From contig WGMS01000018.1 of the NCBI GenBank assembly GCA_016124935.1, positions 62,001-126,000 of the forward strand: a DNA stretch of 64,000 nt, written 5' to 3'. Each line of letters opens with the position of its first letter. Position 1 is the first letter of the stretch. This stretch comes from a bacterium (lineage in GTDB: Bacteria; Cyanobacteriota; Vampirovibrionia; Obscuribacterales; Obscuribacteraceae). The notes below the pieces were generated by a model. The model saw nothing but the letters and a program-made list of their open reading frames with translations. It searched no databases and was not told where the DNA came from. Below are positions 33,921 through 41,811 of this stretch, one piece after another. The translations under genes and the position numbers were made by a program.

Positions 33921-34355
33921 TTAGAGACCGCCACCGAGACCGCCGTAGTTGTTGATGGCGAAGGTACCGATCAGGTGAACCGCGGTCGGTCCGCCGAATC
34001 CTACACCCAGACCTTTGGCTACGTTCATGGCAGCTTCGCCGCCATCTCTTTGACCGAAGGCGATCTTCATACCGGCAAGGGATGAAGGCACTGTGGAAAG
34101 AGCGGTTACGACCCGGGATACGTCACGGGCGGTGTCATAGCCGAAGTCTGCCAACTGACCGACTTCATTGGACTGACCGTAACGGGGATCTACCGGAGCA
34201 CCGACCAAGCCCTGGGCCTGGGCGGCCTGGTCGTAGATACCGAAAGCCATCAGGAGAAGCTGGGGAGCCAGGAGGATACCCACGCGGGTTGCAACCTTGA
34301 ACGAGTGGGAAGATGTGATCTTCTTCGCTAGTTTGCTGATTTTCTTGGTAGCCAT
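33921..34355 (-). CDS. VirB2/TrbC-like major pilin, copy 2
   Basis: A 144-residue pilin candidate. The mature 97 residues (from Gln48 after AQA) are identical to copy 1 at 31525-31959, yet the DNA differs at many third-codon positions. All four amino-acid differences (I6, T14, T23, Q46) lie in the signal sequence. AGGAGG precedes the ATG. It is preceded by its own Lys/Pro-rich paralogue, so a two-gene block was duplicated. Synonymous divergence with an unchanged mature protein means strong purifying selection on the pilin subunit, or gene conversion followed by drift. Which copy is expressed, or whether both co-assemble, cannot be read from sequence. Confidence 0.65.
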   Translation of the reverse strand: MATKKISKLAKKITSSHSFKVATRVGILLAPQLLLMAFGIYDQAAQAQGLVGAPVDPRYGQSNEVGQLADFGYDTARDVSRVVTALSTVPSSLAGMKIAFGQRDGGEAAMNVAKGLGVGFGGPTAVHLIGTFAINNYGGLGGGL

Positions 34356-34413
34356 TTTGAACCTCCTATTAATGATTCAAATGAAAGTTATTAAGTGAGT
34401 TTTACTGAGCCTC

Positions 34414-35139
34414 TTACTTGAAGCTATTGATGATTTTTCCGTAGACATCAGCTTTGGTGCTGTGGCCGGATTTAGCAGAAACCTGGGAACCGCCGTGTTC
34501 GAACATGCCGTTGTTGTACATCTTCGGTGTGGCTACCCGAGCAACTGGTGTCGGTTTGCTAAAGAGATTGCCTGCCACCTTCTGACTCGAGTGCAGTCTT
34601 CCGGCAGGGCGGGCGGAGTGAGCAACCGGCTGTCTTGCCCGAACGGGTTTCGACAATTGCGCAGCCACCTTCTCTTCGGCTTGCACGGCCGGCTGTTGTG
34701 GCGTTGCGTTGAGAGCTCTCGGGGAGCCGAAGTCAGGTAATTGTTTTGGCTGACTGGCCACCAGGGGAGCAGGCTGATTCGGATGACCGAATTTGGAATT
34801 GAATTGACCTTTGACCTCCTGGCGGGGCATTGGTCGTGCCGCCACACTGGTGGTGGGTAGGATCATCGGATGAGACGCCGGAACCATTTGAGGCGATTTC
34901 GGTTTCTCTAAAAAGCTTGGATTGAGTCCAAGTACGCTCTTGGAGACAGTGCCGGCGGCAGGACCGGAGTTAGGATGCTGCATATAGCGATGCTTGGGAC
35001 CGGTTGGCTTGTCTTTCGCCCATTGGTTGGGTTCGTAGTCGAATCTAGCCCCCTCAGCCATGGCGGCATTTGTGCCGAACAAAGCAAGTACACCCGCAAG
35101 GGTCAGGGTCGATAGAGCTAGAGAAAGTACCTTTTTCAT
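34414..35139 (-). CDS. Secreted Lys/Pro-rich protein, paralogue of the 32069-32695 gene
   Basis: A 241-residue protein with a signal peptide (VLSLALSTLTLAGVLALFGTNAAMA). The mature part is low in complexity (Pro, Gln, Ala, Lys) and keeps the motifs GARF, SKSVLGLNPSFL, FGHPNQPAPLVASQ and the C-terminal STKADVYGKIINSF shared with the paralogue. It lies 58 bases upstream of pilin copy 2. No catalytic residues or Cys are apparent, so a structural or chaperone-like role for the pilus is more likely than an enzyme. ATG 35139 has AAGG seven bases upstream; the longer frame to 35205 would hide the signal peptide. Confidence 0.6.
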   Translation of the reverse strand: MKKVLSLALSTLTLAGVLALFGTNAAMAEGARFDYEPNQWAKDKPTGPKHRYMQHPNSGPAAGTVSKSVLGLNPSFLEKPKSPQMVPASHPMILPTTSVAARPMPRQEVKGQFNSKFGHPNQPAPLVASQPKQLPDFGSPRALNATPQQPAVQAEEKVAAQLSKPVRARQPVAHSARPAGRLHSSQKVAGNLFSKPTPVARVATPKMYNNGMFEHGGSQVSAKSGHSTKADVYGKIINSFK

Positions 35140-35237
35140 TTTTCTGCCTTTTAGATTGAGAGGGTCTGGATTTTGGAAAGACGGGGCTGGGCAGTCCAGA
35201 GGCACCAGCCCCGTCCGATACGGTTCTTCTAACTGAC

Positions 35238-36233
35238 TTAGAAGTTGGTTATCACCGCGGTCGGATTGAGCAGATGATCTTGTTTCTGCACATTCACGTT
35301 AGCCGGGTTGAACTGGGTGTAAGGGAAGCCGAAATCAGTAGTCTTGCTGCTGTAGATCGGAAGTCTTCTCATCCCCTGACCGAACTCTGTCGATTGCTGA
35401 GCGTTAAGCGCACCTATGCCGTTATCTCTGGTGGAACTCAGACCATAGTCTTGAACGGTGGATCCGGTCGGGATTACACTGCCGCCGGCTTTGAATCGCT
35501 GACCGCCGCCGAGATCGATGGCGCTGTTTCTCCATCCATTACCGGTGGGTACACCGGTGACCGTGCCGAAGCCCGCCCAGGGACCCAATCTTTCGATGTT
35601 GTCCTGGCTTCCGTCAGAGGCTCCGCCACCGAGAATACTGTTCATGCCGCGGTAGCCGTACTGATGTGTCTCTTGTCCGCCACGACGAACCGTGGGAATC
35701 GAGGTGTAATAGCCGCCGGTTCCGGGAATACCACCCGAAGGAATTATATTCAACTCCTGGGCGGGATTGAAGCTGCCTATCGGGGCGGTTAGAGAACCAG
35801 GGTCAGCACCCGGAGTGGAAGGCGGTGCAGGCACTATGCCGGTAAGAGCCGGTCCCAGCACCCCTGGAGGAGAAGTGACGGCGGGGTCCACAGGCAAAGG
35901 GATGCCGGATGAACCCTGGTCAATCTGGTTCGAGGGAATTACCGGAACCCAGGGAAGCAAAGTGACTGGCAGATTCGAATGACCGCCGGTGACAGGCGCG
36001 GGGGTGGCACCATCGCCGATGGCGGGCGGTGCTCCTTCTGCCGGAGGAATGAAGGCAGGCGCGCTGGGATGTCCCTGAATAAGGGGCGTTCTCAACGTCT
36101 CTACCGGAGCTCCCGGAGCGGGTCCGGGTTGAACCGGATCTCCAGGGAATGGCTGGGCTTCAGCCCGGGGCATTGCTAATGCGCCGAGGGCAAAAGCTGC
36201 ACATATGGTTGTTAGGATTCTGGACTTTATCAT
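35238..36233 (-). CDS. Secreted Pro/Gly-rich protein A
   Basis: A 331-residue protein with a signal peptide (ILTTICAAFALGALAMPRAEA) and a mature sequence dominated by Pro, Gly, Ser and Thr. It is a paralogue of the next gene upstream (36269-37024): both begin with TLRTPLI, SAPA, EG-PP and IGDG motifs and continue with GH and PGI/P repeats. No Cys is present in the mature part. Sequence of this type suggests a flexible extracellular or periplasmic polymer. Translation is well supported by AGGAGG six bases before the ATG. It is part of the secretion-locus transcript. Confidence 0.6.
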   Translation of the reverse strand: MIKSRILTTICAAFALGALAMPRAEAQPFPGDPVQPGPAPGAPVETLRTPLIQGHPSAPAFIPPAEGAPPAIGDGATPAPVTGGHSNLPVTLLPWVPVIPSNQIDQGSSGIPLPVDPAVTSPPGVLGPALTGIVPAPPSTPGADPGSLTAPIGSFNPAQELNIIPSGGIPGTGGYYTSIPTVRRGGQETHQYGYRGMNSILGGGASDGSQDNIERLGPWAGFGTVTGVPTGNGWRNSAIDLGGGQRFKAGGSVIPTGSTVQDYGLSSTRDNGIGALNAQQSTEFGQGMRRLPIYSSKTTDFGFPYTQFNPANVNVQKQDHLLNPTAVITNF

Positions 36234-36268
36234 GACTGGCCTCCTGAAGCCGGTTGATTACTAAGGAA

Positions 36269-37024
36269 TCAGTAGTTTGCTATGGTGAGTCGAGCTCTCT
36301 GGTTTGGTCCCTTGAACAGCGTTCTGTTTCCATTCAAGTCTTGAGTGGTCTGAGCGCCAGGTAGACTGGATGCTCTGTTGGTCGATGAACCGCCGCGGCC
36401 TGAAGTAGACTGCCTGGGTCCATCCTGGGAGGTCTGGGGAGTTCTATAAAGATCGGGTTTTTCGCTCAGCTTCTGACCGAAGTCGACCGTTGAAGAACAT
36501 CCGCTAGCGCCTCTTCCGAAGTCCTGGGTGCACTGTCCGCCCCATCTGGTGATAGGAGCACTACCGGAGATGCCGCCACCGGGATTGATATTGGTCTGGT
36601 TGACCGGAGGCTGGTAGAAATTGGGCGGGTTGTCTATGGAGCCGGGGTCGGCAGGGTCATAATTGGTGGGTGGGCTGAGGTAGGGAGCTACATAACCGTT
36701 CACCATGGCTTTGCCCGCTTCACCGGCAGGAACCGTAGGAATACCGGGGACGTGGCTTGCCGGTAACTCGGGAGAATAGCCGAGATGACCCGGTGTAACC
36801 CGGGGAGGCGCATAGCCGTCACCTATGGGCGGAGCCTGACCCTCGTAGGGTGTCGAATAAGCCGGTGCAGAAGATGCGCCATAGATCAAAGGAGTTCTCA
36901 ATGTATCCGTTTGATACTGAGCGCTGGCTGCCTGGGCAGAGACCACTAGCAATACGAAGAGGAAAGAAAGAGCTTGTACTGTGACAAGACCCTGCTTTTC
37001 TATCGATTTGCCTTTAGTACCCAC
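36269..37024 (-). CDS. Secreted Pro/Gly-rich protein B
   Basis: A 251-residue protein with a signal peptide (VQALSFLFVLLVVSAQAASA). The mature N-terminus (TDTLRTPLIYGASSAPAY, then EGQAPPIGDGYAPP) matches protein A. It has two Cys (QCTQDFGRGASGCSS) that could form a disulphide, unlike protein A. It is the first gene of the minus-strand secretion locus. The start is GTG 37024 with GGGAGG nine bases upstream. Function unknown; with protein A it may form a surface or periplasmic structure of the system. Confidence 0.58.
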   Translation of the reverse strand: MGTKGKSIEKQGLVTVQALSFLFVLLVVSAQAASAQYQTDTLRTPLIYGASSAPAYSTPYEGQAPPIGDGYAPPRVTPGHLGYSPELPASHVPGIPTVPAGEAGKAMVNGYVAPYLSPPTNYDPADPGSIDNPPNFYQPPVNQTNINPGGGISGSAPITRWGGQCTQDFGRGASGCSSTVDFGQKLSEKPDLYRTPQTSQDGPRQSTSGRGGSSTNRASSLPGAQTTQDLNGNRTLFKGPNQRARLTIANY

Positions 37025-37156
37025 TTGATTCAGCCTCCCGGCTATTAATTCGATGTATCTGGCCCCGAATTCGACTCGGCATGGGAGCCGACAATCCTAG
37101 GTTGATATCAAGGTAACGAATTACAGGGGCAGTGTCTAAGGGGGATTTACGCTATG

Positions 37157-37172
37157 CCCCCCGGTTTTTCCC
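37157..37172 (-). promoter_or_regulatory. 16-base element shared with 14561-14576
   Basis: On the minus strand GGGAAAAACCGGGGGG lies about 130 bases upstream of the first secretion-locus gene. The same 16 bases occur on the plus strand at 14561-14576, next to the last gene of the locus. The two copies therefore bracket the whole locus in opposite orientation. Confidence 0.4.
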
Positions 37173-37598
37173 ACTAAAGGCAGAGGATTTTGGACAGATT
37201 TCCGAATATCGGGGTAAATCTCTTCAGATCAGATTGGCGTCGAATCGAAAATCGAATCGAAATCGAGCTCTGGCAATCGCCTATATATAGATAGAGATCT
37301 AGATTGAGGCCTCTATCCTTTTAAATTGGTGCTCGAATTTGCCATCCTTGCTTTTAGATAGCGCCCGATAAATATCCTTGCCTGATAAAGCGAATAGAGA
37401 TATCTATCAAAAAGGCAGCATATAGATCGATTAGCTATTTTCGGATCTCCGAACCGCATAAACCGGCTCTCTCACCAATATTGGTGCCAAAGAAAGCGCG
37501 CACCTCTTTTGACACCAGAGCCGATCGCACCACCAAAGGTGTCAAATTGTTAATCTTCGGCGCTATCCCTGATCAGATCAAGAAAGCGGGATAAAAAT

Positions 37599-37613
37599 GG
37601 TGCCTTTGGCACC
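37599..37613. promoter_or_regulatory. Candidate operator GGTGCCTTTGGCACC
   Basis: A perfect 6-bp dyad with a 3-base centre, ending 20 bases upstream of the -35 element of the coiled-coil gene. The half-site GGTG(C/T)C recurs at 37483-37488 and in the dyad at 37508-37546, which points to one regulator with several sites. Confidence 0.5.
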
Positions 37614-37633
37614 CCGGACGGTGGCGAATTGTT

Positions 37634-37662
37634 TTTACAAAATAAATTTTTGTGGTTATGAT
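37634..37662 (+). promoter_or_regulatory. Predicted promoter of the coiled-coil gene
   Basis: TTTACA (37634-37639), a 17-base spacer and TATGAT (37657-37662) form a near-consensus promoter. Transcription would start near 37669, just before the ribosome-binding site AAAGGGGAA (37672-37680) and GTG 37685. This fixes the start of the gene, because the alternative GTG at 37652 lies upstream of the -10 element. Confidence 0.7.
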
Positions 37663-37684
37663 ATGGTCCAGAAAGGGGAATTCA

Positions 37685-38323
37685 GTGAGCACGCAAACAG
37701 TTACTAATCAAGACGACGGCCACTTCTTTACTACGTACACTTCCTCAAGCCACGAAGAAAATCTCTCCCTCGACGGACTAGAGCATATTTTCAGATGGGC
37801 TTCCGAGATGGTATCAGATGGTGAAGATGCTCGGATCAAACTGGCCAGAGAAAGAAGAGTCAGAAGAGAAGTTCTCGAAGTGGTGCAAAAGTACCAGCAA
37901 GAACGTCTAGCTGCCAAGACAAAAGACGAAATAGCTTATCTGCAAAGACGCGTAATCGCACTTCTTCAAAAAGTTCAAGAACTGACTGAAGAGAACGCTG
38001 CCGTAAAGCAGATCATGGTCAGCCAGTATTTCGCCCTTCAAAGAATTCCGGAACTGCAAGAGCAGATAAACGAACTAAAAGGGCTCGAGTTCGAGAAAGA
38101 AGCGGCTGTTACAGAACGCCGTTATCTGATGGATGCCCTGGCTAAACTCAAGGTAGAAAGAGACTTTCTCGAAGACACTTTGACTGCAGCAGAGATAGAA
38201 AACGATCGATTAGTAGATATCCTCGATGATACCAAATCGAATCTGATCAAATTGCAAAACAGAAGATGGTGGCACGGACCGGTGAACTGGTTCAAAGGAA
38301 TCTGCCGCAGCAACCCCTACTAA
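37685..38323 (+). CDS. Coiled-coil protein, unknown function
   Basis: A 212-residue protein without signal or TM helix. After a polar N-terminus, residues about 50-190 are almost wholly helical with heptad patterning (IAYLQRRVIALLQKVQELTEEN, LQEQINELKGLEFEKEAA, IENDRLVDILDDTKSNLIKLQ), so a long dimeric coiled coil is expected. The tail (RRWWHGPVNWFKGICRS) is aromatic and basic and might touch a membrane or partner. GTG 37685 is chosen from the promoter and ribosome-binding site. The gene is divergent from the secretion locus and followed by a 13-bp hairpin. A cytoplasmic scaffold or regulator for the locus is a guess from position. Confidence 0.6.
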   Translation: MSTQTVTNQDDGHFFTTYTSSSHEENLSLDGLEHIFRWASEMVSDGEDARIKLARERRVRREVLEVVQKYQQERLAAKTKDEIAYLQRRVIALLQKVQELTEENAAVKQIMVSQYFALQRIPELQEQINELKGLEFEKEAAVTERRYLMDALAKLKVERDFLEDTLTAAEIENDRLVDILDDTKSNLIKLQNRRWWHGPVNWFKGICRSNPY

Positions 38324-38356
38324 AAACAGCTTTACTCCAGCAGCACAGGCGGTCGG

Positions 38357-38393
38357 AACAACTGACTCAAGGTTAATCCCTGAGTCAGTTGTT
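38357..38393. terminator. Perfect 13-bp hairpin between convergent genes
   Basis: AACAACTGACTCA and TGAGTCAGTTGTT pair without mismatch around an 11-base loop. It lies between the convergent coiled-coil gene and rarA. A short T-run appears only 15 bases later on the plus strand, so it may be a non-canonical or bidirectional terminator. Confidence 0.6.
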
Positions 38394-38423
38394 ATCTTAA
38401 GGGGTAGTTTTTGATTCAAGCAT

Positions 38424-39695
38424 CTAACCGGACGGCAACTTGCCTTCAAAGCCTCTAGCACCCGGGCGAAAGTACTTCTTGCCCGCCAGCTTCTCTGGCA
38501 GGCACTGCATATCGGCTATACCCTCTTCATAATCATGGGCATATTTATAGCCTTTTGAATAACCTAGATCTTTCATCAATCTTGTAGGCGCGTTGCGGAG
38601 ATGCATAGGGACAGGGTGCTGCATCATATTGATGGCGTCGGAGGCGGCCTTTTGATAAGCGACATATATTGAATTAGATTTGGGGGCCAGGGCCATATAG
38701 ACCACAGCCTGGGCCAGGGCGAGCTTACCTTCGGGCATGCCGATGAATTCCACCGCTTGCATGGCCGCTACCGCCTGGGGCAAACAGGACGGAGACGCAA
38801 GACCAATGTCTTCAGAGGCGAAACGCACCAGACGTCTTGCTATATAGCGAGGCTCCTCTCCGGCTTCCAGCATGCGGGCAAGCCAGTAGAGAGAAGCATC
38901 AGGGTCGGAATTGCGGATAGATTTATGCAGAGCCGAAATCAGGTTATAGTGCTGTTCTCCACCTTTGTCATACTTGAGTACCGCCTGTTGAACAGCCTGT
39001 TTCACATCCTTTTCGTTGATGGTGCCGGCTCCACGCTTGCCGGCAAGGAGACAGGCAAGCTCCAGACTGTTGAGCGCCGTGCGCGCGTCCCCGCTCGAAT
39101 AGACGGCAAGGCTCTCTAGAAGCGCATCTTCGGCATCGATACCGCTTTCACCAAGACCTCTTTCTTTATCGGTGAGAGCGCGACGAAGCAGCTCTTTCAA
39201 CTCATCCAGACTTAGTTCAGTCAGAACAAATACCTTGAGCCGAGAAAGAAGGGCCGAGTTTATTTCGAAACTGGGATTTTCGGTGGTGGCACCGACAAGT
39301 ATGATCGTGCCAGCCTCGACATAAGGAAGAAAAGCATCTTGCTGAGCTTTATTAAAACGATGAATCTCATCGACGAAAAGAACAGTCTGGCGCTTCTCAA
39401 TCTTCATGAAGGCATCGGCTTCAGCCATTACGTTCTTGATCTCTTTTATGCCGGAGACCACCGCCGAAAAGGAGATCCACTTACTGTTGGTCGAACTCGC
39501 CACCGTGCGAGCTATGGTGGTCTTACCCACCCCGGGCGGTCCCCAGAGCACAAAAGAGGACAACTGACCGGAGCGGAGCATCTCTTTGAGGATGCCTCCT
39601 TCTTCGAGAAGCTCGCTCTGACCGACTATTTCATCCAGGGACCGTGGCCGCATGCGCTCAGCCAGGGGTATGCGACGCCCTTCTTCCATCGACAT
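38424..39695 (-). CDS. rarA: Replication-associated recombination protein A
   Basis: An AAA+ ATPase (MgsA/WRNIP1 family) that acts at stalled replication forks with SSB and RecA. The N-terminus has the RuvB-like entry [12 protein letters not shown]. Walker A is GPPGVGKTT, Walker B is [15 protein letters not shown], sensor 1 is [11 protein letters not shown] and the arginine-finger helix follows. The C-terminal tetramerisation domain ([26 protein letters not shown]) is diagnostic. At 423 residues it has normal length. It is the last gene of a repair cluster radA-uvrC-(small protein)-rarA, 11 bases after the 32-residue membrane peptide. Confidence 0.95.
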   Translation of the reverse strand: MSMEEGRRIPLAERMRPRSLDEIVGQSELLEEGGILKEMLRSGQLSSFVLWGPPGVGKTTIARTVASSTNSKWISFSAVVSGIKEIKNVMAEADAFMKIEKRQTVLFVDEIHRFNKAQQDAFLPYVEAGTIILVGATTENPSFEINSALLSRLKVFVLTELSLDELKELLRRALTDKERGLGESGIDAEDALLESLAVYSSGDARTALNSLELACLLAGKRGAGTINEKDVKQAVQQAVLKYDKGGEQHYNLISALHKSIRNSDPDASLYWLARMLEAGEEPRYIARRLVRFASEDIGLASPSCLPQAVAAMQAVEFIGMPEGKLALAQAVVYMALAPKSNSIYVAYQKAASDAINMMQHPVPMHLRNAPTRLMKDLGYSKGYKYAHDYEEGIADMQCLPEKLAGKKYFRPGARGFEGKLPSG

Positions 39696-39706
39696 ATGAA
39701 TTCAGA

Positions 39707-39805
39707 TTAGAAGAACATGAAAGCGCTGGGGATCAGGGTAAGAATAAAAGCCAGGACCATGAGCACGATCATCCACTTCTGGTGTTTTCTAAAGAAGTCA
39801 AGCAT
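39707..39805 (-). CDS. 32-residue single-pass membrane peptide between uvrC and rarA
   Basis: The reading frame encodes MLDFFRKHQKWMIVLMVLAF, then ILTLIPSAFMFF. It has a basic N-terminus and a single TM helix of about 20 residues. AAAGG lies five bases before the ATG, and the stop is 11 bases before rarA, so it is placed like a real operon gene. The start resembles the N-terminal anchor of PpiD/SurA_N-type proteins (LDxxRKxQKW), so it may be a stand-alone anchor peptide or a remnant. Too short for ordinary gene callers. Coding status rests on the ribosome-binding site, spacing and TM pattern. Confidence 0.55.
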   Translation of the reverse strand: MLDFFRKHQKWMIVLMVLAFILTLIPSAFMFF

Positions 39806-39891
39806 AGGACCTTTCTCAAACTTTCAAAAGGAGAAAACAATCAATATATATGTATGATGGCAGAGATCCGGCGAATCTTCAATAAAAAGCC

Positions 39892-41787
39892 TTAAGACTG
39901 GTCATCTTGTGGTTTCTCGCCCTCGCGCACAAAATCGTAAATCGACTGCGCCAGCTTGGCGGATATGCCTTTGATCGCCTCTATCTCTTCGAGAGTAGCT
40001 TCCTTAAGCTTATTAAAAGTGCCGAATTGTTCCATCAAAAGCTTGCGCCGGGAGGCACCCACCCCCGGCAGACTATCGAACTTGGACGAATGGGAGCGCT
40101 TGGCTCGCAGTTTGCGATGATAGGTAATGGCGAATCGATGGGCTTCATTGCGGATGTGCTGAAGCAGATGCAGGGCTTCGCTGCGTCTCGAAAGCAATAT
40201 CGGATTCGACCGCCCCGGCAGATAAATCTCCTCCTGGCGTTTGGCAAGACCCATTATGTCGAAATTCTCGAAGCTAAGGCCATCCGGCTCCAGGCTGCGC
40301 AGCGCTTCCATGGCGGCTCCGAGCTGGCCTTTGCCGCCGTCTATGACAATCAGCTCGGGAAATGGCTTCTCTTCTTTCAATAGCTTGCTGTAGCGCCTTG
40401 TTACCACCTCGTTCATAGAGGCAAAATCGTTAGGGGTTCCCTCGACGCTTTTGATTTTGAAAGTCCTATAGTCGCTCTTCTTGGGCACGCCGTACTCGAA
40501 GACCACCATAGAAGCGACGTTGTCCGTGCCCTGGATATTGGATATATCGAAACATTCGATTCTACGAGGAAGCTGTTTTATGCCCAGCTCCTCTTTGAGC
40601 ATGGCGAGAATTCTCTCCGCTCTGGCGTCGCGGTCCTCGGTACCCATCACCAATTCATGTTCCAGGGTCTGCTCGGCGTTTTTCCTTGCCATCTCTATCA
40701 GGCGCAATTTTTCGCCCTTTTGAGGAACGAGAAGCTTTACCATCTTTCCTGCCTTACTAGATAAAAGTTGAGAGAGCAGCTCTCTATCCTCGACTTCGTG
40801 CTGGAGAATAACATCGGATGGAGTGTTAACATCCTCACAGTCGGCGTAGTACTGGTTGATGAAACTCTGATAGGCTTCATCCCAGGTGGTTCTATCGGTC
40901 AGGTGAATGGTGACCGCATCCGATGAGATAAGCTTGCCCTCACGTACCCGCATCAAACATAGTATCAAGAGCTTATCAGTGTGGACCTCGGCAAAAATGT
41001 CCTGGCTTACCCGACTGTTCTGAAAAAACACCTGCTGGCGCTCGATTACAGTCTCTAGCGCCCTCAACCTGTCGCGCAGTTTAGCCGCCTTTTCAAACTC
41101 CAGCGCATCGGAGGCAGCTTGCATATCGCGCTTCATCTGCGATACCACTTCCATCTGGCGACCGGCCAGAAACAGCTCCACCTGCTTGACCATCCGATCG
41201 TAGTCTTCTTCTGAAACAAGCTTCTGACAGGGGCCCAGACATAGCCCGATATGATAGTTCATACAGGGCCGATCTTTAAAAAGCGGACTCTTTCTCTGGC
41301 GCATCGGAAAGACTTTCCTCAACACCTTGACCGTCTGCCACATGGCGCCCGCTTCTACATAGGGACCGAAGATTTTGGCTTTTGAATTACCCTTTCTAAA
41401 TCGCCCCGGATCCCTGACCATAATCAAGCGGGGATAGGCGACATCGTAGGTGATGGCTAACCATGGGTAGCGCCGATCGTCCTTAAGGGCGACATTATAT
41501 CTGGGCAGATGCTTTCTAATAAGAGTCGCTTCCAATAAAAGCGCCTCTTTTTCAGAATTGGTAAGCACGGTCTCCAACCGGACTACTTTTGGCATCATCA
41601 CAGCCAGCTTGGGACGCTCACGCCAGGAGGCCGAGTTCCAGTATGACCGCACCCGGGATTTGAGCGATACGGCTTTGCCGATATAAATGATATCGCCGCG
41701 ATCATTGAAGAACATGTAGACGCCGGGATTATCCGGCAGGGCAGAGACCTGCTTCTTCAGCTCTTCGGCAAGCACGGGTGAAGACAT
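39892..41787 (-). CDS. uvrC: UvrABC excinuclease subunit C
   Basis: It makes both incisions in nucleotide-excision repair. Domains in order: GIY-YIG nuclease (about 14-95, PDNPGVYMFFNDRGDIIYIGKA), a Cys-containing linker (CMNYHIGLCLGPC), the UVR motif that binds UvrB (about 203-238), the RNase H-like 3' or 5' nuclease domain (RIECFDISNIQGTDNVASMVVFE, later LIVIDGGKGQL) and the C-terminal helix-hairpin-helix pair (LPGVGASRRKLLMEQFG, IKGISAKLAQSIYDFV). At 631 residues the protein is complete. It is 24 bases downstream of radA, so the two repair genes are probably co-transcribed. Confidence 0.96.
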   Translation of the reverse strand: MSSPVLAEELKKQVSALPDNPGVYMFFNDRGDIIYIGKAVSLKSRVRSYWNSASWRERPKLAVMMPKVVRLETVLTNSEKEALLLEATLIRKHLPRYNVALKDDRRYPWLAITYDVAYPRLIMVRDPGRFRKGNSKAKIFGPYVEAGAMWQTVKVLRKVFPMRQRKSPLFKDRPCMNYHIGLCLGPCQKLVSEEDYDRMVKQVELFLAGRQMEVVSQMKRDMQAASDALEFEKAAKLRDRLRALETVIERQQVFFQNSRVSQDIFAEVHTDKLLILCLMRVREGKLISSDAVTIHLTDRTTWDEAYQSFINQYYADCEDVNTPSDVILQHEVEDRELLSQLLSSKAGKMVKLLVPQKGEKLRLIEMARKNAEQTLEHELVMGTEDRDARAERILAMLKEELGIKQLPRRIECFDISNIQGTDNVASMVVFEYGVPKKSDYRTFKIKSVEGTPNDFASMNEVVTRRYSKLLKEEKPFPELIVIDGGKGQLGAAMEALRSLEPDGLSFENFDIMGLAKRQEEIYLPGRSNPILLSRRSEALHLLQHIRNEAHRFAITYHRKLRAKRSHSSKFDSLPGVGASRRKLLMEQFGTFNKLKEATLEEIEAIKGISAKLAQSIYDFVREGEKPQDDQS

Positions 41788-41811
41788 AGGAAACCTTTTA
41801 TATCCTCTTCC

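Larger units (their letters stand above)
37025..37684. promoter_or_regulatory. Divergent control region of the secretion locus
   Basis: The 660 bases separate the secretion locus (minus strand) from the coiled-coil gene (plus strand) and are AT-rich. I see iterated AATCGA repeats at 37240-37266, a CTATATATAG palindrome at 37281-37290, a 14-bp palindrome CACCAATATTGGTG at 37473-37486, a 9-bp inverted repeat TTTGACACC/GGTGTCAAA at 37508-37546, and GGTGCCTTTGGCACC at 37599-37613. A further G/C-run element lies at 37137-37172. No gene is visible. Together these look like a densely regulated promoter region. Confidence 0.55.

Noticed and set aside
37652..37684. GTG 37652 as start of the coiled-coil gene
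   Set aside because: The codon lies upstream of the predicted -10 element and so would not be in the transcript.
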